A stretch of 64,000 nt of DNA from Cyclobacteriaceae bacterium (lineage in GTDB: Bacteria; Bacteroidota; Bacteroidia; Cytophagales; Cyclobacteriaceae): contig CP075525.1 of assembly GCA_025808415.1 (NCBI GenBank), positions 2,775,501 through 2,839,500 of the forward strand, written 5' to 3'. Positions 26,967 through 36,075 of the stretch are shown here, one piece after another. Both the position numbers and the translations under genes were made by a program. Under the pieces are notes generated by a model. The model did no database searches and was not told the origin of the DNA. It saw nothing but the letters and a program-made list of their open reading frames with translations. Each line of letters starts with the position of its first letter. Within the stretch, counting starts at the first letter, position 1.

Positions 26967-29534
26967 TTACCCCTCTTTTCGAAGCACCTGAAGTGGCGGA
27001 GTGGCGATCACTTCGCGCGAATTCCACCACCCGATGACCATGGTTAGCAATACTACCCCGCCCGTAATAGTAACCACTTCCAGCCCGTTAAAGGCAAAGG
27101 TTATTTTAAAGAAAAAGGTGGTTAACAGGTAGCCACCACCAAGGGAAAGCAACATGCCGGTAAGCGCTGAAAATAAACCCAGGTAGGCATATTCGATAAG
27201 TGTAATTTTTATGATCTGTTTAGTGCGTGCACCTATGGTTCGCAATAACACATTTTCCTTCATGCGAACATATTTACTATTGATGACCGCACCGGTTAAT
27301 ACCACCAATCCCGTAACGATACTGAACAGCGCAAGAAACCTGATTACCGCACCAAGTTTGTTAAACAAATCATTTACTGTACTCAGTATCAACCTCAAAT
27401 CAATAAGTGACACATTGGGGTACTGCATAATGAGTTGCTGTTGAAAACGGTTGGCCGCCTGTTGGTCGTCAATGCGGGTTGCGGTAACATAAACCTGTGG
27501 AGCCTCTTCCAACACACCGGTTGGAAATACAAAAATAAAATTAGGCGGATCCTTTGGCCAGTTTACTTTACGTATACCACTGATAAAAACTTTAACCGGT
27601 ATTCCCTGAACATCAAATACCAATGAATCACCCTCCCTAACACCCAGCTCTTCATGTAATCCCTCGGATATGGTAACCCACACCGAATCACGGCCAAGGG
27701 TTTTATGTTGAAGGTCACCTCTGATAAGTTCTTCAGAAAGATGCAGGCTGTCACGATACGTTACGCGATACTCACGTGTCAACGCCCAATTCGGAACCCG
27801 ATCGGTGGTGTCTTGCTGAACTTCTTCCACGGTTTTATTCTTCAGTTCCTTTAAGCGACAGGTTACAATAGGCACAACCTGATTAACGGTAAGGTTATTC
27901 TCTTCCATCAATTTTACCACACCGTCTTTCTGTGATGGCTGAATGTCAAATAGTATGGTGTTGGATTGATTCTTTTGCCCGCTAAACTCGACCTGACCTA
28001 ATAAACTCTTTTCTACAATATTTAAGGTGGTGATAATAAAAGCACCCAACCCGATGGCCACCATCAAAACCCGTGTTTGATTATTGGGGCGGTAAAGATT
28101 AGACAATGCATGTCGCCAGATAAAAGAAGAATTTGACGGAAAAAATCTACGGACGAGGTATAGCAACAGAATGGCCATTAGTGTCAACGCACCTAAAGCC
28201 ACAGCAAGTCCTGCAAAAAATGAAAGCCCTATAAGAAGGTTGCGTGTCTGCAGCGCTGCGAACACTAAGGGGAATAAGGCGATGAGTATGATAATGAACA
28301 AACGAGCCTTTGAAAAAATTTTAGTGGGTTCAAAGTCTGCACGTAGAACGGCTAATGGTGGAACAAACCTCACCGCCATCAGCGGAAGCATAGAAAACAA
28401 AAGCGATACAACTGTACCCACCATAATCCCCTTCCAGAAGGATAGCCATGATACCGAGAAGGTGACTTCTACCGGAAGCAATCCCTTAAACGCAACCGGA
28501 ATAATCTGTTGAATGGTTAACCCCAAAGACGCACCTATCAGACTACCGATAATGCCCAATAAAAAAATCTGAATGAAATAAATATTAAACGCTTGCCATC
28601 CGGACGATCCCACACAACGAAGCACGGCCACTTCATCGCGTTTTTCGCGCGCATAAATATGTACGGAACTGGCCACTCCAATGCAACCCAGAATAAGCGC
28701 TACAAAGGCCAGCAAGGAAAAGAAGCGGTATACCGATTGAAACGCCTCCCCTAACTCTTCCTTTCGCTCCTGAACAGTATCATAACCATGTCCATATTTT
28801 CGTACTTCTGTTTTAAGTGTGGTCACCAACAACTCCGTTTGTGCCTCACTCTCTGTTTTAAAGTAGTTTCTATAATTTATGCGACTGCCATACTGAACCA
28901 GCCCGGTTGAATCCAGTTGTGCCATGGCAATGTAAACCGAAGGTGTAAACGTGGATAAAATACCGCCACCCCCAGGAATCTTTGTAACCACTCCGGCTAC
29001 TTCAAAATATGAGTTGCCAATACGGATCGAATCGCCTGAGCTGACTTCATACTGACTGGCCAGGGTTTCATCCAGCAAGGCAAAACCTTCATGCCGCATT
29101 TTTTGGTAAGCATCCGGTGGCAACGTTTCAATGCTTCCATAAAAAGGAAAATCACCTTCCAGTGATACCAGCCTGATCAGGCGTGATTGCCCGGAGTTTA
29201 CAAACAATACCATCGAAGCCATGTCGGCTTCACGTGCTTGCGGAAATTTGGTGGAATCGAAGAGGGCGAGCAACTCAGGTTCAAATTTTTTATTTCCGTT
29301 AACAACCAGATCGGCACCCAGTAACTCCTTCGCATTACGGTCTATATCCTGTTGCAATGATTCATTCAGTGAATCCAATGAAACTACCGCGGCAATTCCG
29401 GTAATCAACGAAGCAGCAAATAGAAATAACCGTGAGAAATTTTGACGGGCATCGCGCCATGCCATCGTCCACACCCATCGGTCCTGAAAAATATTGCGGG
29501 TTTTACGCTTAAGCTTTATGATATACTCGATCAT
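26967..29534 (-). CDS. ABC exporter permease, YbbP/FtsX family
   Basis: An 855-residue permease with the double FtsX/MacB arrangement: an N-terminal helix near 30-55, a large extracytoplasmic domain, four-helix FtsX block around 265-400, second membrane block, second soluble domain near 500-720, and a final FtsX block to the end (TIGARTKQIIKITLIEYAYLG). Length and order match YbbP of E. coli. Such transporters extrude hydrophobic compounds or lipoproteins; the substrate here is unknown. The ATP-binding partner gene overlaps by four bases (29531-29534). The TesA-like esterase is divergently placed just beyond. Confidence 0.9.
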   Translation of the reverse strand: MIEYIIKLKRKTRNIFQDRWVWTMAWRDARQNFSRLFLFAASLITGIAAVVSLDSLNESLQQDIDRNAKELLGADLVVNGNKKFEPELLALFDSTKFPQAREADMASMVLFVNSGQSRLIRLVSLEGDFPFYGSIETLPPDAYQKMRHEGFALLDETLASQYEVSSGDSIRIGNSYFEVAGVVTKIPGGGGILSTFTPSVYIAMAQLDSTGLVQYGSRINYRNYFKTESEAQTELLVTTLKTEVRKYGHGYDTVQERKEELGEAFQSVYRFFSLLAFVALILGCIGVASSVHIYAREKRDEVAVLRCVGSSGWQAFNIYFIQIFLLGIIGSLIGASLGLTIQQIIPVAFKGLLPVEVTFSVSWLSFWKGIMVGTVVSLLFSMLPLMAVRFVPPLAVLRADFEPTKIFSKARLFIIILIALFPLVFAALQTRNLLIGLSFFAGLAVALGALTLMAILLLYLVRRFFPSNSSFIWRHALSNLYRPNNQTRVLMVAIGLGAFIITTLNIVEKSLLGQVEFSGQKNQSNTILFDIQPSQKDGVVKLMEENNLTVNQVVPIVTCRLKELKNKTVEEVQQDTTDRVPNWALTREYRVTYRDSLHLSEELIRGDLQHKTLGRDSVWVTISEGLHEELGVREGDSLVFDVQGIPVKVFISGIRKVNWPKDPPNFIFVFPTGVLEEAPQVYVTATRIDDQQAANRFQQQLIMQYPNVSLIDLRLILSTVNDLFNKLGAVIRFLALFSIVTGLVVLTGAVINSKYVRMKENVLLRTIGARTKQIIKITLIEYAYLGLFSALTGMLLSLGGGYLLTTFFFKITFAFNGLEVVTITGGVVLLTMVIGWWNSREVIATPPLQVLRKEG

Positions 29535-30223
29535 AAAGCAGCAACGATTTCTTCTTCCACCAATTTTCCACCCTTCATGCGCAAAATACGCTCGGTTTTT
29601 CGGGCCAGTTCCAGGTTATGCGTAACCAATACCAGTGTGGTGCCTTGTTCTTTATTCAGGGTAAACAGCAAATCGGTAATGTGATGTGAATTTTCTTCGT
29701 CCAGATTGCCGGTTGGTTCATCGGCAAAAAGAATCTTGGGGTCAGTGATAAAAGCGCGAGCCATGGCGACACGTTGCTGTTCCCCTCCTGATAGTTGAGA
29801 TGGGTAATGGTGCATCCTGCCTTCAAGCCCGACCCGTGATAATAATTCTTTTGCCTTCGCAGAGACATTTTTCACACCACGCAATTCCAACGGCACCATT
29901 ACATTTTCCAATGCTGTGAGTGTAGCCAGCAACTGGAAATTCTGAAAAACAAACCCTACATATTGATTTCGGATATAAGCCCGGTCGTCCTCACTCATGG
30001 CATTGAGTTTAAAACCCATTAGCGAAATAGATCCGCTGCTGGCCACATCCAGTCCGGCACATAACCCTAACAAAGTTGTTTTACCGCTACCGGATGGCCC
30101 GATTATCGCTAGTGTATTGCCCTGATGGACAGCAAAACTCACCTTATCCAATACGGTAAGCTGGGTAGCTCCTGAGGGGTACGATTTGGTTAATTCTTCT
30201 GCGAGGAGAACAAGCTGGGACAT
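29531..30223 (-). CDS. ABC transporter ATP-binding protein, YbbA/LolD-like
   Basis: A 230-residue ATPase with all ABC motifs: Walker [13 protein letters not shown] near residue 41, the Q-loop [10 protein letters not shown], signature [14 protein letters not shown] near 143, Walker [13 protein letters not shown], and the H-loop LVTHN. The sequence fits the MacB/LolD/YbbA branch. Its stop overlaps the start of the large FtsX-type permease, so the two form one exporter. The organisation ATPase-permease, divergent from a TesA-like esterase, is the same as ybbA-ybbP and tesA in E. coli. Confidence 0.95.
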   Translation of the reverse strand: MSQLVLLAEELTKSYPSGATQLTVLDKVSFAVHQGNTLAIIGPSGSGKTTLLGLCAGLDVASSGSISLMGFKLNAMSEDDRAYIRNQYVGFVFQNFQLLATLTALENVMVPLELRGVKNVSAKAKELLSRVGLEGRMHHYPSQLSGGEQQRVAMARAFITDPKILFADEPTGNLDEENSHHITDLLFTLNKEQGTTLVLVTHNLELARKTERILRMKGGKLVEEEIVAAL

Positions 30224-30313
30224 AGAATGATTTTCAGAGTACAGAATTCGATTGACGATGTTGCAAGATAAACTAACTTTAACCCTTTAACGTTTAACCC
30301 TTAAACTAATTCC

Positions 30314-30922
30314 ATGGTCGGAAAGTTTAGCTGGATTATTGTATCTCTCCTATTTCTCCAAGGTTCAACTACGGTGAAAACCATTATGTTTTATGGCGAC
30401 AGTCTTACGGCCGGATACGGCCTATCGACAGAAGAAGCTTTTCCTGCCCTGCTTGAAAAAAAGCTGAATACCCAATCGACCCGATGTAAGGTGATTAATG
30501 CCGGGTTGAGCGGTGAGACATCGGCTGGCGGATTATCCCGTATCGACTGGGTGTTACGTCAACCGGTTGACATTTTTGTGCTGGAATTAGGCGGCAATGA
30601 TGGTTTGCGTGGTCTGCCGCTTGAACAAACCAAGGCCAACCTGCAGGCCATTATTGATAAAGTGAAAGCCAAAAACCCTGCTGTTAAAATTGTTGTGGCC
30701 GGTATGATGGTACCCCCTAATATGGGCAAAGATTACACCACTCAATTTAAAGACGTGTTCCCTGAACTGGCCAAAAAAAATAAAGCAACGCTAATCCCTT
30801 TTTTACTGGAAGGTGTAGGCGGAAATGAAAAACTTAATTTACCAGATGGTATTCACCCGAATGTAGAGGGGCATAAAATTATTGCAACTAACCTGGTGAA
30901 CTTTATAGGCCCATTGCTATAA
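30314..30922 (+). CDS. TesA-like GDSL/SGNH arylesterase
   Basis: A 202-residue SGNH hydrolase. Block I FYGDSLTAGYGL near residue 26 carries the nucleophilic serine, block III GGNDGLRGL the oxyanion Asn, and block V DGIHPNVEGH the Asp-His pair. This is the pattern of TesA/multifunctional acyl-CoA thioesterase I and arylesterases, which hydrolyse acyl thioesters and esters in the periplasm. A signal peptide is present (IIVSLLFLQGSTTVK). It is divergent from the YbbA/YbbP-type exporter with a 90-base shared promoter gap. Confidence 0.9.
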   Translation: MVGKFSWIIVSLLFLQGSTTVKTIMFYGDSLTAGYGLSTEEAFPALLEKKLNTQSTRCKVINAGLSGETSAGGLSRIDWVLRQPVDIFVLELGGNDGLRGLPLEQTKANLQAIIDKVKAKNPAVKIVVAGMMVPPNMGKDYTTQFKDVFPELAKKNKATLIPFLLEGVGGNEKLNLPDGIHPNVEGHKIIATNLVNFIGPLL

Positions 30923-30983
30923 TTCGCTACCTGGACTTTAGTGAATTTTTGTGTTTTCGAGTTTTATTGGCTTGGATAAATTT

Positions 30984-31008
30984 GCCACAAAAGCACTAAG
31001 GCACGAAA
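30984..31008. repeat. CACTAAGGCAC-type low-complexity intergenic repeat
   Basis: An A/C-rich unit, GCCACAAAAGCACTAAGGCA followed by CGAAA, in the gap between the esterase and a convergent hydrolase. A related motif occurs near 58031-58053. Such (GCAC-TAA/AAAG) strings recur in intergenic DNA of Bacteroidota; no function is known to me. Confidence 0.4.
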
Positions 31009-31054
31009 TTCTCAAAAATAAGTTTGAGACATGCATTTGGCTACATAAAGCCTG

Positions 31055-31930
31055 CTATAGCTTCTTCTGGCATTCAAACAAGAAGTTGATCACATCCATG
31101 CTCACAGGGTCATCGTCTCGTCCAAATTCACGGTGCATGGACAGGCTGTTCTTCTTTGGGTAACCCTTCACCTGGATATTGATATCGGATTCTTTAAATT
31201 TCTTCGCCAGGTTTATGGCATCGTTTTCGGTTGGCGTTTTGCTGCCGGAGTATGCTACGAAAATGGGCGGCACCACCATACCCGGCCGGATGTGACTTAC
31301 CGGTGACGCCTCCTCCCATTCTTTCTGGGTTAGACCGAACGTATCCAGGCACCAATCCTTTACTTTATTGTTGTTATCCGGAATAATCTTAGCGACATCA
31401 AACCCGAGGCCATCAATGGATACAACACCTTTAATCATGTCAAGCGAACCTTCGGCTTGTTTCATGTAATCTTCGTTCACCGTAATCATCACCGACATTT
31501 GTGCACCGGAAGCATAACCCATCAAAAAAATCTTATCCTTATCGCCACTGTAATGAACTATGTTATTGTAGACCCATACGAGGGCGTTGGCAACATCCTG
31601 CATATGACCAGGATGTTTCACATCGGGCGAAAGCCGGTGATTGATGCTAACAAAAATATAGCCCTTGGATGTGAAGTACTCGGGTTTTACGCCAACGTCA
31701 CTCTTATCTCCAAATGCCCACAGGCCACCATGCACCCAAATAATAACCGGGGATTTACTTCCCTTCTTGGGCATATAAATATCCAAAGCATTAAGTCGCG
31801 GATCTTTGGCCAGTTTGGCATACTGAAGATCAAGCACTTTAAAGTAAGGTCCGGTATCACCTTTACGCTGACCCCATAAGGACATAGAACATAATAAAGC
31901 GCAAAAAATTAATAAACGCTTAACCTGCAT
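31055..31930 (-). CDS. Secreted alpha/beta hydrolase with altered nucleophile motif
   Basis: A 291-residue protein of the BD-FAE/carboxylesterase type. Signal peptide ends near LWGQR (residue 20). The oxyanion motif VHGGLWAFGDKSD is present near residue 66, and the late LSMHREFGRDDDPVSMDVINFL matches the catalytic His region of the group. The nucleophile elbow, normally GHSAGA, reads G138-Y-A-S-G-A143: the serine position holds alanine and the neighbouring alanine holds serine. The catalytic Asp region (SGSKTPTEND) is also atypical. It may be a pseudoenzyme or use a shifted serine. It is the only gene here on its strand and convergent with the GDSL esterase. Confidence 0.8.
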   Translation of the reverse strand: MQVKRLLIFCALLCSMSLWGQRKGDTGPYFKVLDLQYAKLAKDPRLNALDIYMPKKGSKSPVIIWVHGGLWAFGDKSDVGVKPEYFTSKGYIFVSINHRLSPDVKHPGHMQDVANALVWVYNNIVHYSGDKDKIFLMGYASGAQMSVMITVNEDYMKQAEGSLDMIKGVVSIDGLGFDVAKIIPDNNNKVKDWCLDTFGLTQKEWEEASPVSHIRPGMVVPPIFVAYSGSKTPTENDAINLAKKFKESDINIQVKGYPKKNSLSMHREFGRDDDPVSMDVINFLFECQKKL

Positions 31931-32038
31931 ACGTGTAAATAATGGTAAACATTGTCTCCTTATTCGCAGTTAAAATATCAATTATTTGGCCAAAAAAATA
32001 ATTATCAAACCACCCCATACCCCTATTTTCGCCCCCTG

Positions 32039-33250
32039 ATGAAAAATGAAAGACTTCTCCTGCTCATTCTGGCTGCCGCCATGTTCACCCATATTATGGA
32101 TTTTATGATCATGATGCCCTTGAGTCCTTCGTTGATGAGCATTTTTGATATCAACGCACAGGAGTTCAGTTTACTCGTGTCTTCATACACCATAACAGCT
32201 GGGGTAACCGGCTTTCTGGCTGCTTTTCGCATCGACCGGTATGACCGAAAAAGCATGATGCTGGTGATGTATTTTGGATTCACCTTAGGCACATTGGCTT
32301 GTGCAATTGCCCCTTCTTACTTTTTCCTGCTCATGGCCCGTTCAGTGGCAGGAGCTTTTGGTGGCGTTCTGGGCGCCTTGATTCTCTCTATTGTTAGCGA
32401 TGCCATTCCGCTTGAGCGAAGAGCAAGTGCCTTGGGCATTGTGATGGCTTCATTTTCAGTGGCTTCTGTATTTGGTGTACCCTTTGGGTTATTTCTGGCC
32501 AGCAAATTTAGCTGGCATGCACCCTTTCTCTTTTTAGGGATATTGGCTGTCCTCATCTTTGTATTAATGTTTTGGTTTATTCCTCCGCTTCGGGCACATC
32601 TGGATATAGGTAACGGAATCAAGAAGCCAATGGAGATACTGAAAAATATATTTGGTCAGCGGAGCACACGGCTTGGATTGACTTTCGCTTCAGTTCTAAC
32701 CCTGGGTCACTTTACTATTGTTCCCTTTATCGCTGCCTACATGGTAGGCAATGTGGGCTTCTCAAACGATGAACTCGCCTACATCTACCTCGTTGGCGGA
32801 GCGCTCACTATTTTCTTTTCACCCTGGGTTGGTAAAATGGCCGATAAACATGGACGGTTAAAAATCTTTACCATCTTCGGCAGCCTGGTGATCATTCCGA
32901 TTGTAATCATCACCAACATGCCACCCACCCCATTGTGGGCTGCACTGATTGTAGCCGGTATATTTTTTATTTTCAGTAACGGACGCATGGTTCCTTCCAC
33001 CACTATGGAAACGGCAATCATTAGCCCGGAAAGTCGTGGAAGTTACATGAGTATCCGGTCATCGGTACAACAGCTAACCTCAGGTCTGGCTTCCTTTATT
33101 GCAGGAACTATCATTAGCGAAAAAGCCTCTGTATTTGGGCCGGATGCGAAAGCACTGGTGAATTATGGTTATGTAGGATTAATTGCCGTTTTCTTTAGCC
33201 TGGTATCGCTGTGGTTAGCCCGAAAACTTCAGGTAGCTCAAGGTGCTTAG
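32039..33250 (+). CDS. MFS transporter (drug/sugar efflux type)
   Basis: A 403-residue, twelve-helix major facilitator protein. The start is placed at ATG 32039 (MKNERLLLLILAAAMFTHIMDF), directly before the first membrane helix; a longer frame from 31952 would add 29 polar residues. The loop between helices 2 and 3, AAFRIDRYDRKSMML, is the MFS motif A region, and a second occurrence is VGKMADKHGRLKIF. Helix 1 with FMIMMPLSPSL is like AraJ/YdhP-type and arabinose-efflux permeases. The substrate cannot be inferred. Confidence 0.88.
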   Translation: MKNERLLLLILAAAMFTHIMDFMIMMPLSPSLMSIFDINAQEFSLLVSSYTITAGVTGFLAAFRIDRYDRKSMMLVMYFGFTLGTLACAIAPSYFFLLMARSVAGAFGGVLGALILSIVSDAIPLERRASALGIVMASFSVASVFGVPFGLFLASKFSWHAPFLFLGILAVLIFVLMFWFIPPLRAHLDIGNGIKKPMEILKNIFGQRSTRLGLTFASVLTLGHFTIVPFIAAYMVGNVGFSNDELAYIYLVGGALTIFFSPWVGKMADKHGRLKIFTIFGSLVIIPIVIITNMPPTPLWAALIVAGIFFIFSNGRMVPSTTMETAIISPESRGSYMSIRSSVQQLTSGLASFIAGTIISEKASVFGPDAKALVNYGYVGLIAVFFSLVSLWLARKLQVAQGA

Positions 33251-33270
33251 ATACTCTTTATCTTTTCTTT

Positions 33271-33286
33271 ATTGATCATGATCAAT
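33271..33286. promoter_or_regulatory. Perfect palindrome resembling a Crp/Fnr-family box
   Basis: ATTGATCATGATCAAT is a perfect 16-base palindrome and contains TTGAT-N4-ATCAA, the FNR consensus of other bacteria. It lies 48 bases before the ABA4-like gene, and a TA-rich TTTG element (TAAGCTTTG, 33307-33315, spacer one base too long) follows. It could be an operator of a Crp/Fnr-type regulator controlling the two membrane genes downstream. Confidence 0.45.
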
Positions 33287-33334
33287 GTAAACTTCTGATA
33301 TAGTTGTAAGCTTTGTGATATAAATTTATCGCCT

Positions 33335-33769
33335 ATGAACCCCGACAAATTATTTCTCATCTGCAACAACCTGGCATTAGTTGGCTGGCTTCTGATGGTT
33401 GTTGCACCACGCTGGAAATGGACGTTCAACATCGTTGTTTCCGGTGCAGTAATACTCTTGCTCAGTGCCATTTACCTGACTTTGATTGTGCTTTATTTCG
33501 GTGAAGGCGAGGGTAATTTTAGTTCCCTGGATGGTGTGATGAAATTATTTGAAAATCGTGAGGCCGTTTTAGCCGGATGGGTACATTACCTGGCGTTCGA
33601 TATGTTTGTTGGCACCTGGATAGTAAGCAATAGTCAAAAGCTTGGCATTAAGCATTGGTGGGTTATTCCGTGCCTGTTTTTCACCTTCATGTTGGGACCC
33701 ATCGGGTTGATATTATACTTCATTGTGCGGGCCATCCACACTAAAAAAATCCTGCATGAAAATTTCTGA
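33335..33769 (+). CDS. ABA4-like family membrane protein
   Basis: A 144-residue membrane protein with four hydrophobic helices (about 5-22, 30-52, 73-95, 105-130). It carries the family pattern AGWVHYLAFDMFVGTWIVSNSQKLGI and VIPCLFFTFMLGPIGLILYFIVRA, typical of ABA4-like (DUF4281) proteins; the plant member takes part in neoxanthin synthesis, but the bacterial role is not known. It overlaps the next membrane protein gene by 14 bases. A perfect TTGAT-N4-ATCAA palindrome lies upstream. Confidence 0.85.
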   Translation: MNPDKLFLICNNLALVGWLLMVVAPRWKWTFNIVVSGAVILLLSAIYLTLIVLYFGEGEGNFSSLDGVMKLFENREAVLAGWVHYLAFDMFVGTWIVSNSQKLGIKHWWVIPCLFFTFMLGPIGLILYFIVRAIHTKKILHENF

Positions 33770-34541
33770 ATTCATTCCAGGTATTAAAAAGTTGAACCCA
33801 CTGCTGTACTATACCGGGCTGGGGCATGCGGTACTCTTCATCATTTTTATTCCTCTTTTCATACTGGATGATAGGTTAATAACCGGCATTAATGCGTGGA
33901 TAAAACCCATGAAGTTTGCATTATCGATTACTATCTACCTGTGGACATTCGCGTGGCTATTGCAGTATGTAAAATCTGTCAAAAATGTAAAATTCATCAG
34001 TTGGGGAATAGTTAGCTGTATGATTGTAGAAATGGTTATTATAACTGTACAGGCAGCGCGCGGTGTTCCTTCACACTTTAACATAACCTCTGTTCCTAAC
34101 GCCATTATGTTTAGCACGATGGGAACTTTTATAGGGATCAATACTTTTTTAGTACTCTACACAGTCATATTGTTTTTTACAAAAGCAGTAGAAATCCAAG
34201 ATCATACAACACTTATTGCCTGGCGTGCAGGTTTACTTTTATTTTTTCTTGGTGGTATTTCAGGTGGGCTTATGGTAACCAACCTTGCCCATACTGTTGG
34301 TGCACCTGATGGCGGGCCTGGCCTACCCTTTGTTAACTGGAGTACGGTGGCCGGTGACATCCGGGCAGCACACTTCATAACCCTACACGGATTACAACTT
34401 GTACCGCTTATTATATTTGCTTTTCGTGATCGGACTAAATTTGAGCTACCCTTTGCGTTGATAACATTCTCCTTGTATTCATTACTCTGCGTTGCATTAC
34501 ATTTGATTGCACTAAACGGGAAGCCGTTGTTGCATTTTTAA
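33756..34541 (+). CDS. Seven-helix membrane protein of unknown function
   Basis: A 261-residue membrane protein, start placed at ATG 33756 (MKISEFIPGIKKL), overlapping the ABA4-like gene by 14 bases. Seven hydrophobic helices are visible. Polar residues inside or beside helices include the NAWIKPMKFALS, TVQAARGVPSHFNIT and AHFITLHGLQLVPLI stretches, the last with two histidines that could bind a cofactor. I cannot assign a named family, though it looks conserved in style. Co-translation with the ABA4-like protein suggests a shared job. Confidence 0.72.
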   Translation: MKISEFIPGIKKLNPLLYYTGLGHAVLFIIFIPLFILDDRLITGINAWIKPMKFALSITIYLWTFAWLLQYVKSVKNVKFISWGIVSCMIVEMVIITVQAARGVPSHFNITSVPNAIMFSTMGTFIGINTFLVLYTVILFFTKAVEIQDHTTLIAWRAGLLLFFLGGISGGLMVTNLAHTVGAPDGGPGLPFVNWSTVAGDIRAAHFITLHGLQLVPLIIFAFRDRTKFELPFALITFSLYSLLCVALHLIALNGKPLLHF

Positions 34542-34570
34542 ATCTGTCAAAATGTAATTGCCTCTGAGAA

Positions 34571-35170
34571 TTAAAATTTCACTAACAATCCTGTAGATAA
34601 TTTCATGGCGGTGTTTGGCCAGTCGCGTCCGTAATTAAAATTAGCATCAATATTCCAATAAACAGGTCCCAGGCTAATTAGTAGACCTACTGTGGTGGAC
34701 AGGTAACGGAAATGGTCATCTCCATTAACGGTAGTAAAATCGTGCTTTCCTAAACCCGTGCTAAAGCGGAGTGTATTGGCAATGATCATACCAGCCTCTA
34801 CCTGATAAAAAGTAAAAAACTTATTGATGTTCAATTCATCGGTTTGCAAACCCTGAACCACAAGCATTTCATTGAAAATAGATTCATTGGTATAGCCCAA
34901 GGTGCCGAAAACACCAATTGAATTTCCACCTTTTCCGGATGTGTACCCGACAAAACCATTCAACTGATAGCTTATGCGGGACGTAGAAAAATCAGTGAAT
35001 TGATCAGAGGCAGATCCCTGGAAATAATATGCTGATGGACCCAGTAAAAGTGCTAACCCTGCTGATGGTTCGCGCTTAGCCGTTAAATTACCTTCTGACT
35101 TTTGACCATACAATGAATGGGAAAAAGCCAGTCCAGTAAATAGAAAGGTGAGGACAACAAATTTTCTCAT
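34571..35170 (-). CDS. Outer-membrane beta-barrel protein, unknown
   Basis: A 199-residue exported protein with signal peptide ending near SLYGQK (residue 23). The mature part is a run of amphipathic beta strands with aromatic ends (SYQLNGFVGYTSG, IGVFGTLGYTNES, VYWNIDANFNYGRDW) and ends in VKF with terminal Phe, the signature of an outer-membrane barrel. Its start overlaps the end of the next upstream gene by four bases, so the two barrels are co-translated. No known family is recognised. Confidence 0.7.
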   Translation of the reverse strand: MRKFVVLTFLFTGLAFSHSLYGQKSEGNLTAKREPSAGLALLLGPSAYYFQGSASDQFTDFSTSRISYQLNGFVGYTSGKGGNSIGVFGTLGYTNESIFNEMLVVQGLQTDELNINKFFTFYQVEAGMIIANTLRFSTGLGKHDFTTVNGDDHFRYLSTTVGLLISLGPVYWNIDANFNYGRDWPNTAMKLSTGLLVKF

Positions 35171-36063
35171 CGCTCATTAAGCTTTAATGTTCCACCAATT
35201 TGCACCAAAGAAAGGCCATTACCGATATCGGAATAAATACCAATTTTACTACTCAGGTTTACCTGGAACCCTACCCTAAAAAGTATGCCCAGGCTGCTGC
35301 CACGCGCTGAATTTTGTATTTTGATAACACGTTCATCGTCCAGGAATGTCAGGCTGCCATCGGACCGCACATTGGAGGTGGTAAATGATAAACCACCCAA
35401 AATGTAAGGATCGATGAAATTCCAACCGGTGGAATATTTTCCGATGATAGATAATGAGAATAAATTCTCCTTTATGTCACGTTCTGTCTGCAATTGATCG
35501 AATTCACTGAATAACACCTCGCTGTATTTATAGGTAGCTAAACCAGAAAGCAAACCTAAAGTCACATTTTTACGAAACGGAAATACATAAGCAACGAAAA
35601 CCCCGGGCCCGCTTTGCTCATTGGTTAGCTTACCGGCATCTTTTATTTTGGAAAAATTTCTTATAAACCCCGCCCCAATTCTAAATTCACCAAAACGAAT
35701 ATTTGAATGCCATCTCTCTCCTTCCTCTGCCGCATTACCTTTTTGCTTATTATCCTTTTTGGAGGCGCCAGCAAACCTTGTTGAATCAACTGGTGAAATA
35801 TATTCCTTCAATTGATTCCTGTAACTGATGGCAAAAACTTCTTCACGTTTGATTTCATAAACAGGCCCATCCGGAATGTCGGTTCGTTTATAGCGTATGG
35901 ATTGAAGGCCGACTTCCATAACTTTAGCCGTAATTATTTCGCCATTGTTTTTTACGATTACATCAAACTGGGCAGGAGGAACATCGGTATGCTGGGCAAC
36001 TACCGACTGTGAATTAGCAAAAACAATCAAACCAAATAAAAGTAATGTATATTTATTTACCAT
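35167..36063 (-). CDS. Outer-membrane beta-barrel protein with N-terminal small beta domain, unknown
   Basis: A 298-residue exported protein, signal peptide ending near SVVAQ (residue 23). Residues 30-90 (DVIVKNNGEIITAKVMEVGLQ ... YEIKREEVFAISYRN) form a small domain found at the N-terminus of many Bacteroidota envelope proteins. A charged linker (ASKKDNKQKGNAAEEGE) leads to a beta barrel from about 120 on (RIGAGFIRNF; VGFQVNLSSKIGIYSDIG). It overlaps the following barrel gene by four bases and lies 12 bases after an unknown lipoprotein; the three probably form one envelope unit. Confidence 0.7.
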   Translation of the reverse strand: MVNKYTLLLFGLIVFANSQSVVAQHTDVPPAQFDVIVKNNGEIITAKVMEVGLQSIRYKRTDIPDGPVYEIKREEVFAISYRNQLKEYISPVDSTRFAGASKKDNKQKGNAAEEGERWHSNIRFGEFRIGAGFIRNFSKIKDAGKLTNEQSGPGVFVAYVFPFRKNVTLGLLSGLATYKYSEVLFSEFDQLQTERDIKENLFSLSIIGKYSTGWNFIDPYILGGLSFTTSNVRSDGSLTFLDDERVIKIQNSARGSSLGILFRVGFQVNLSSKIGIYSDIGNGLSLVQIGGTLKLNER

Positions 36064-36075
36064 TGGCTTCTTGAT

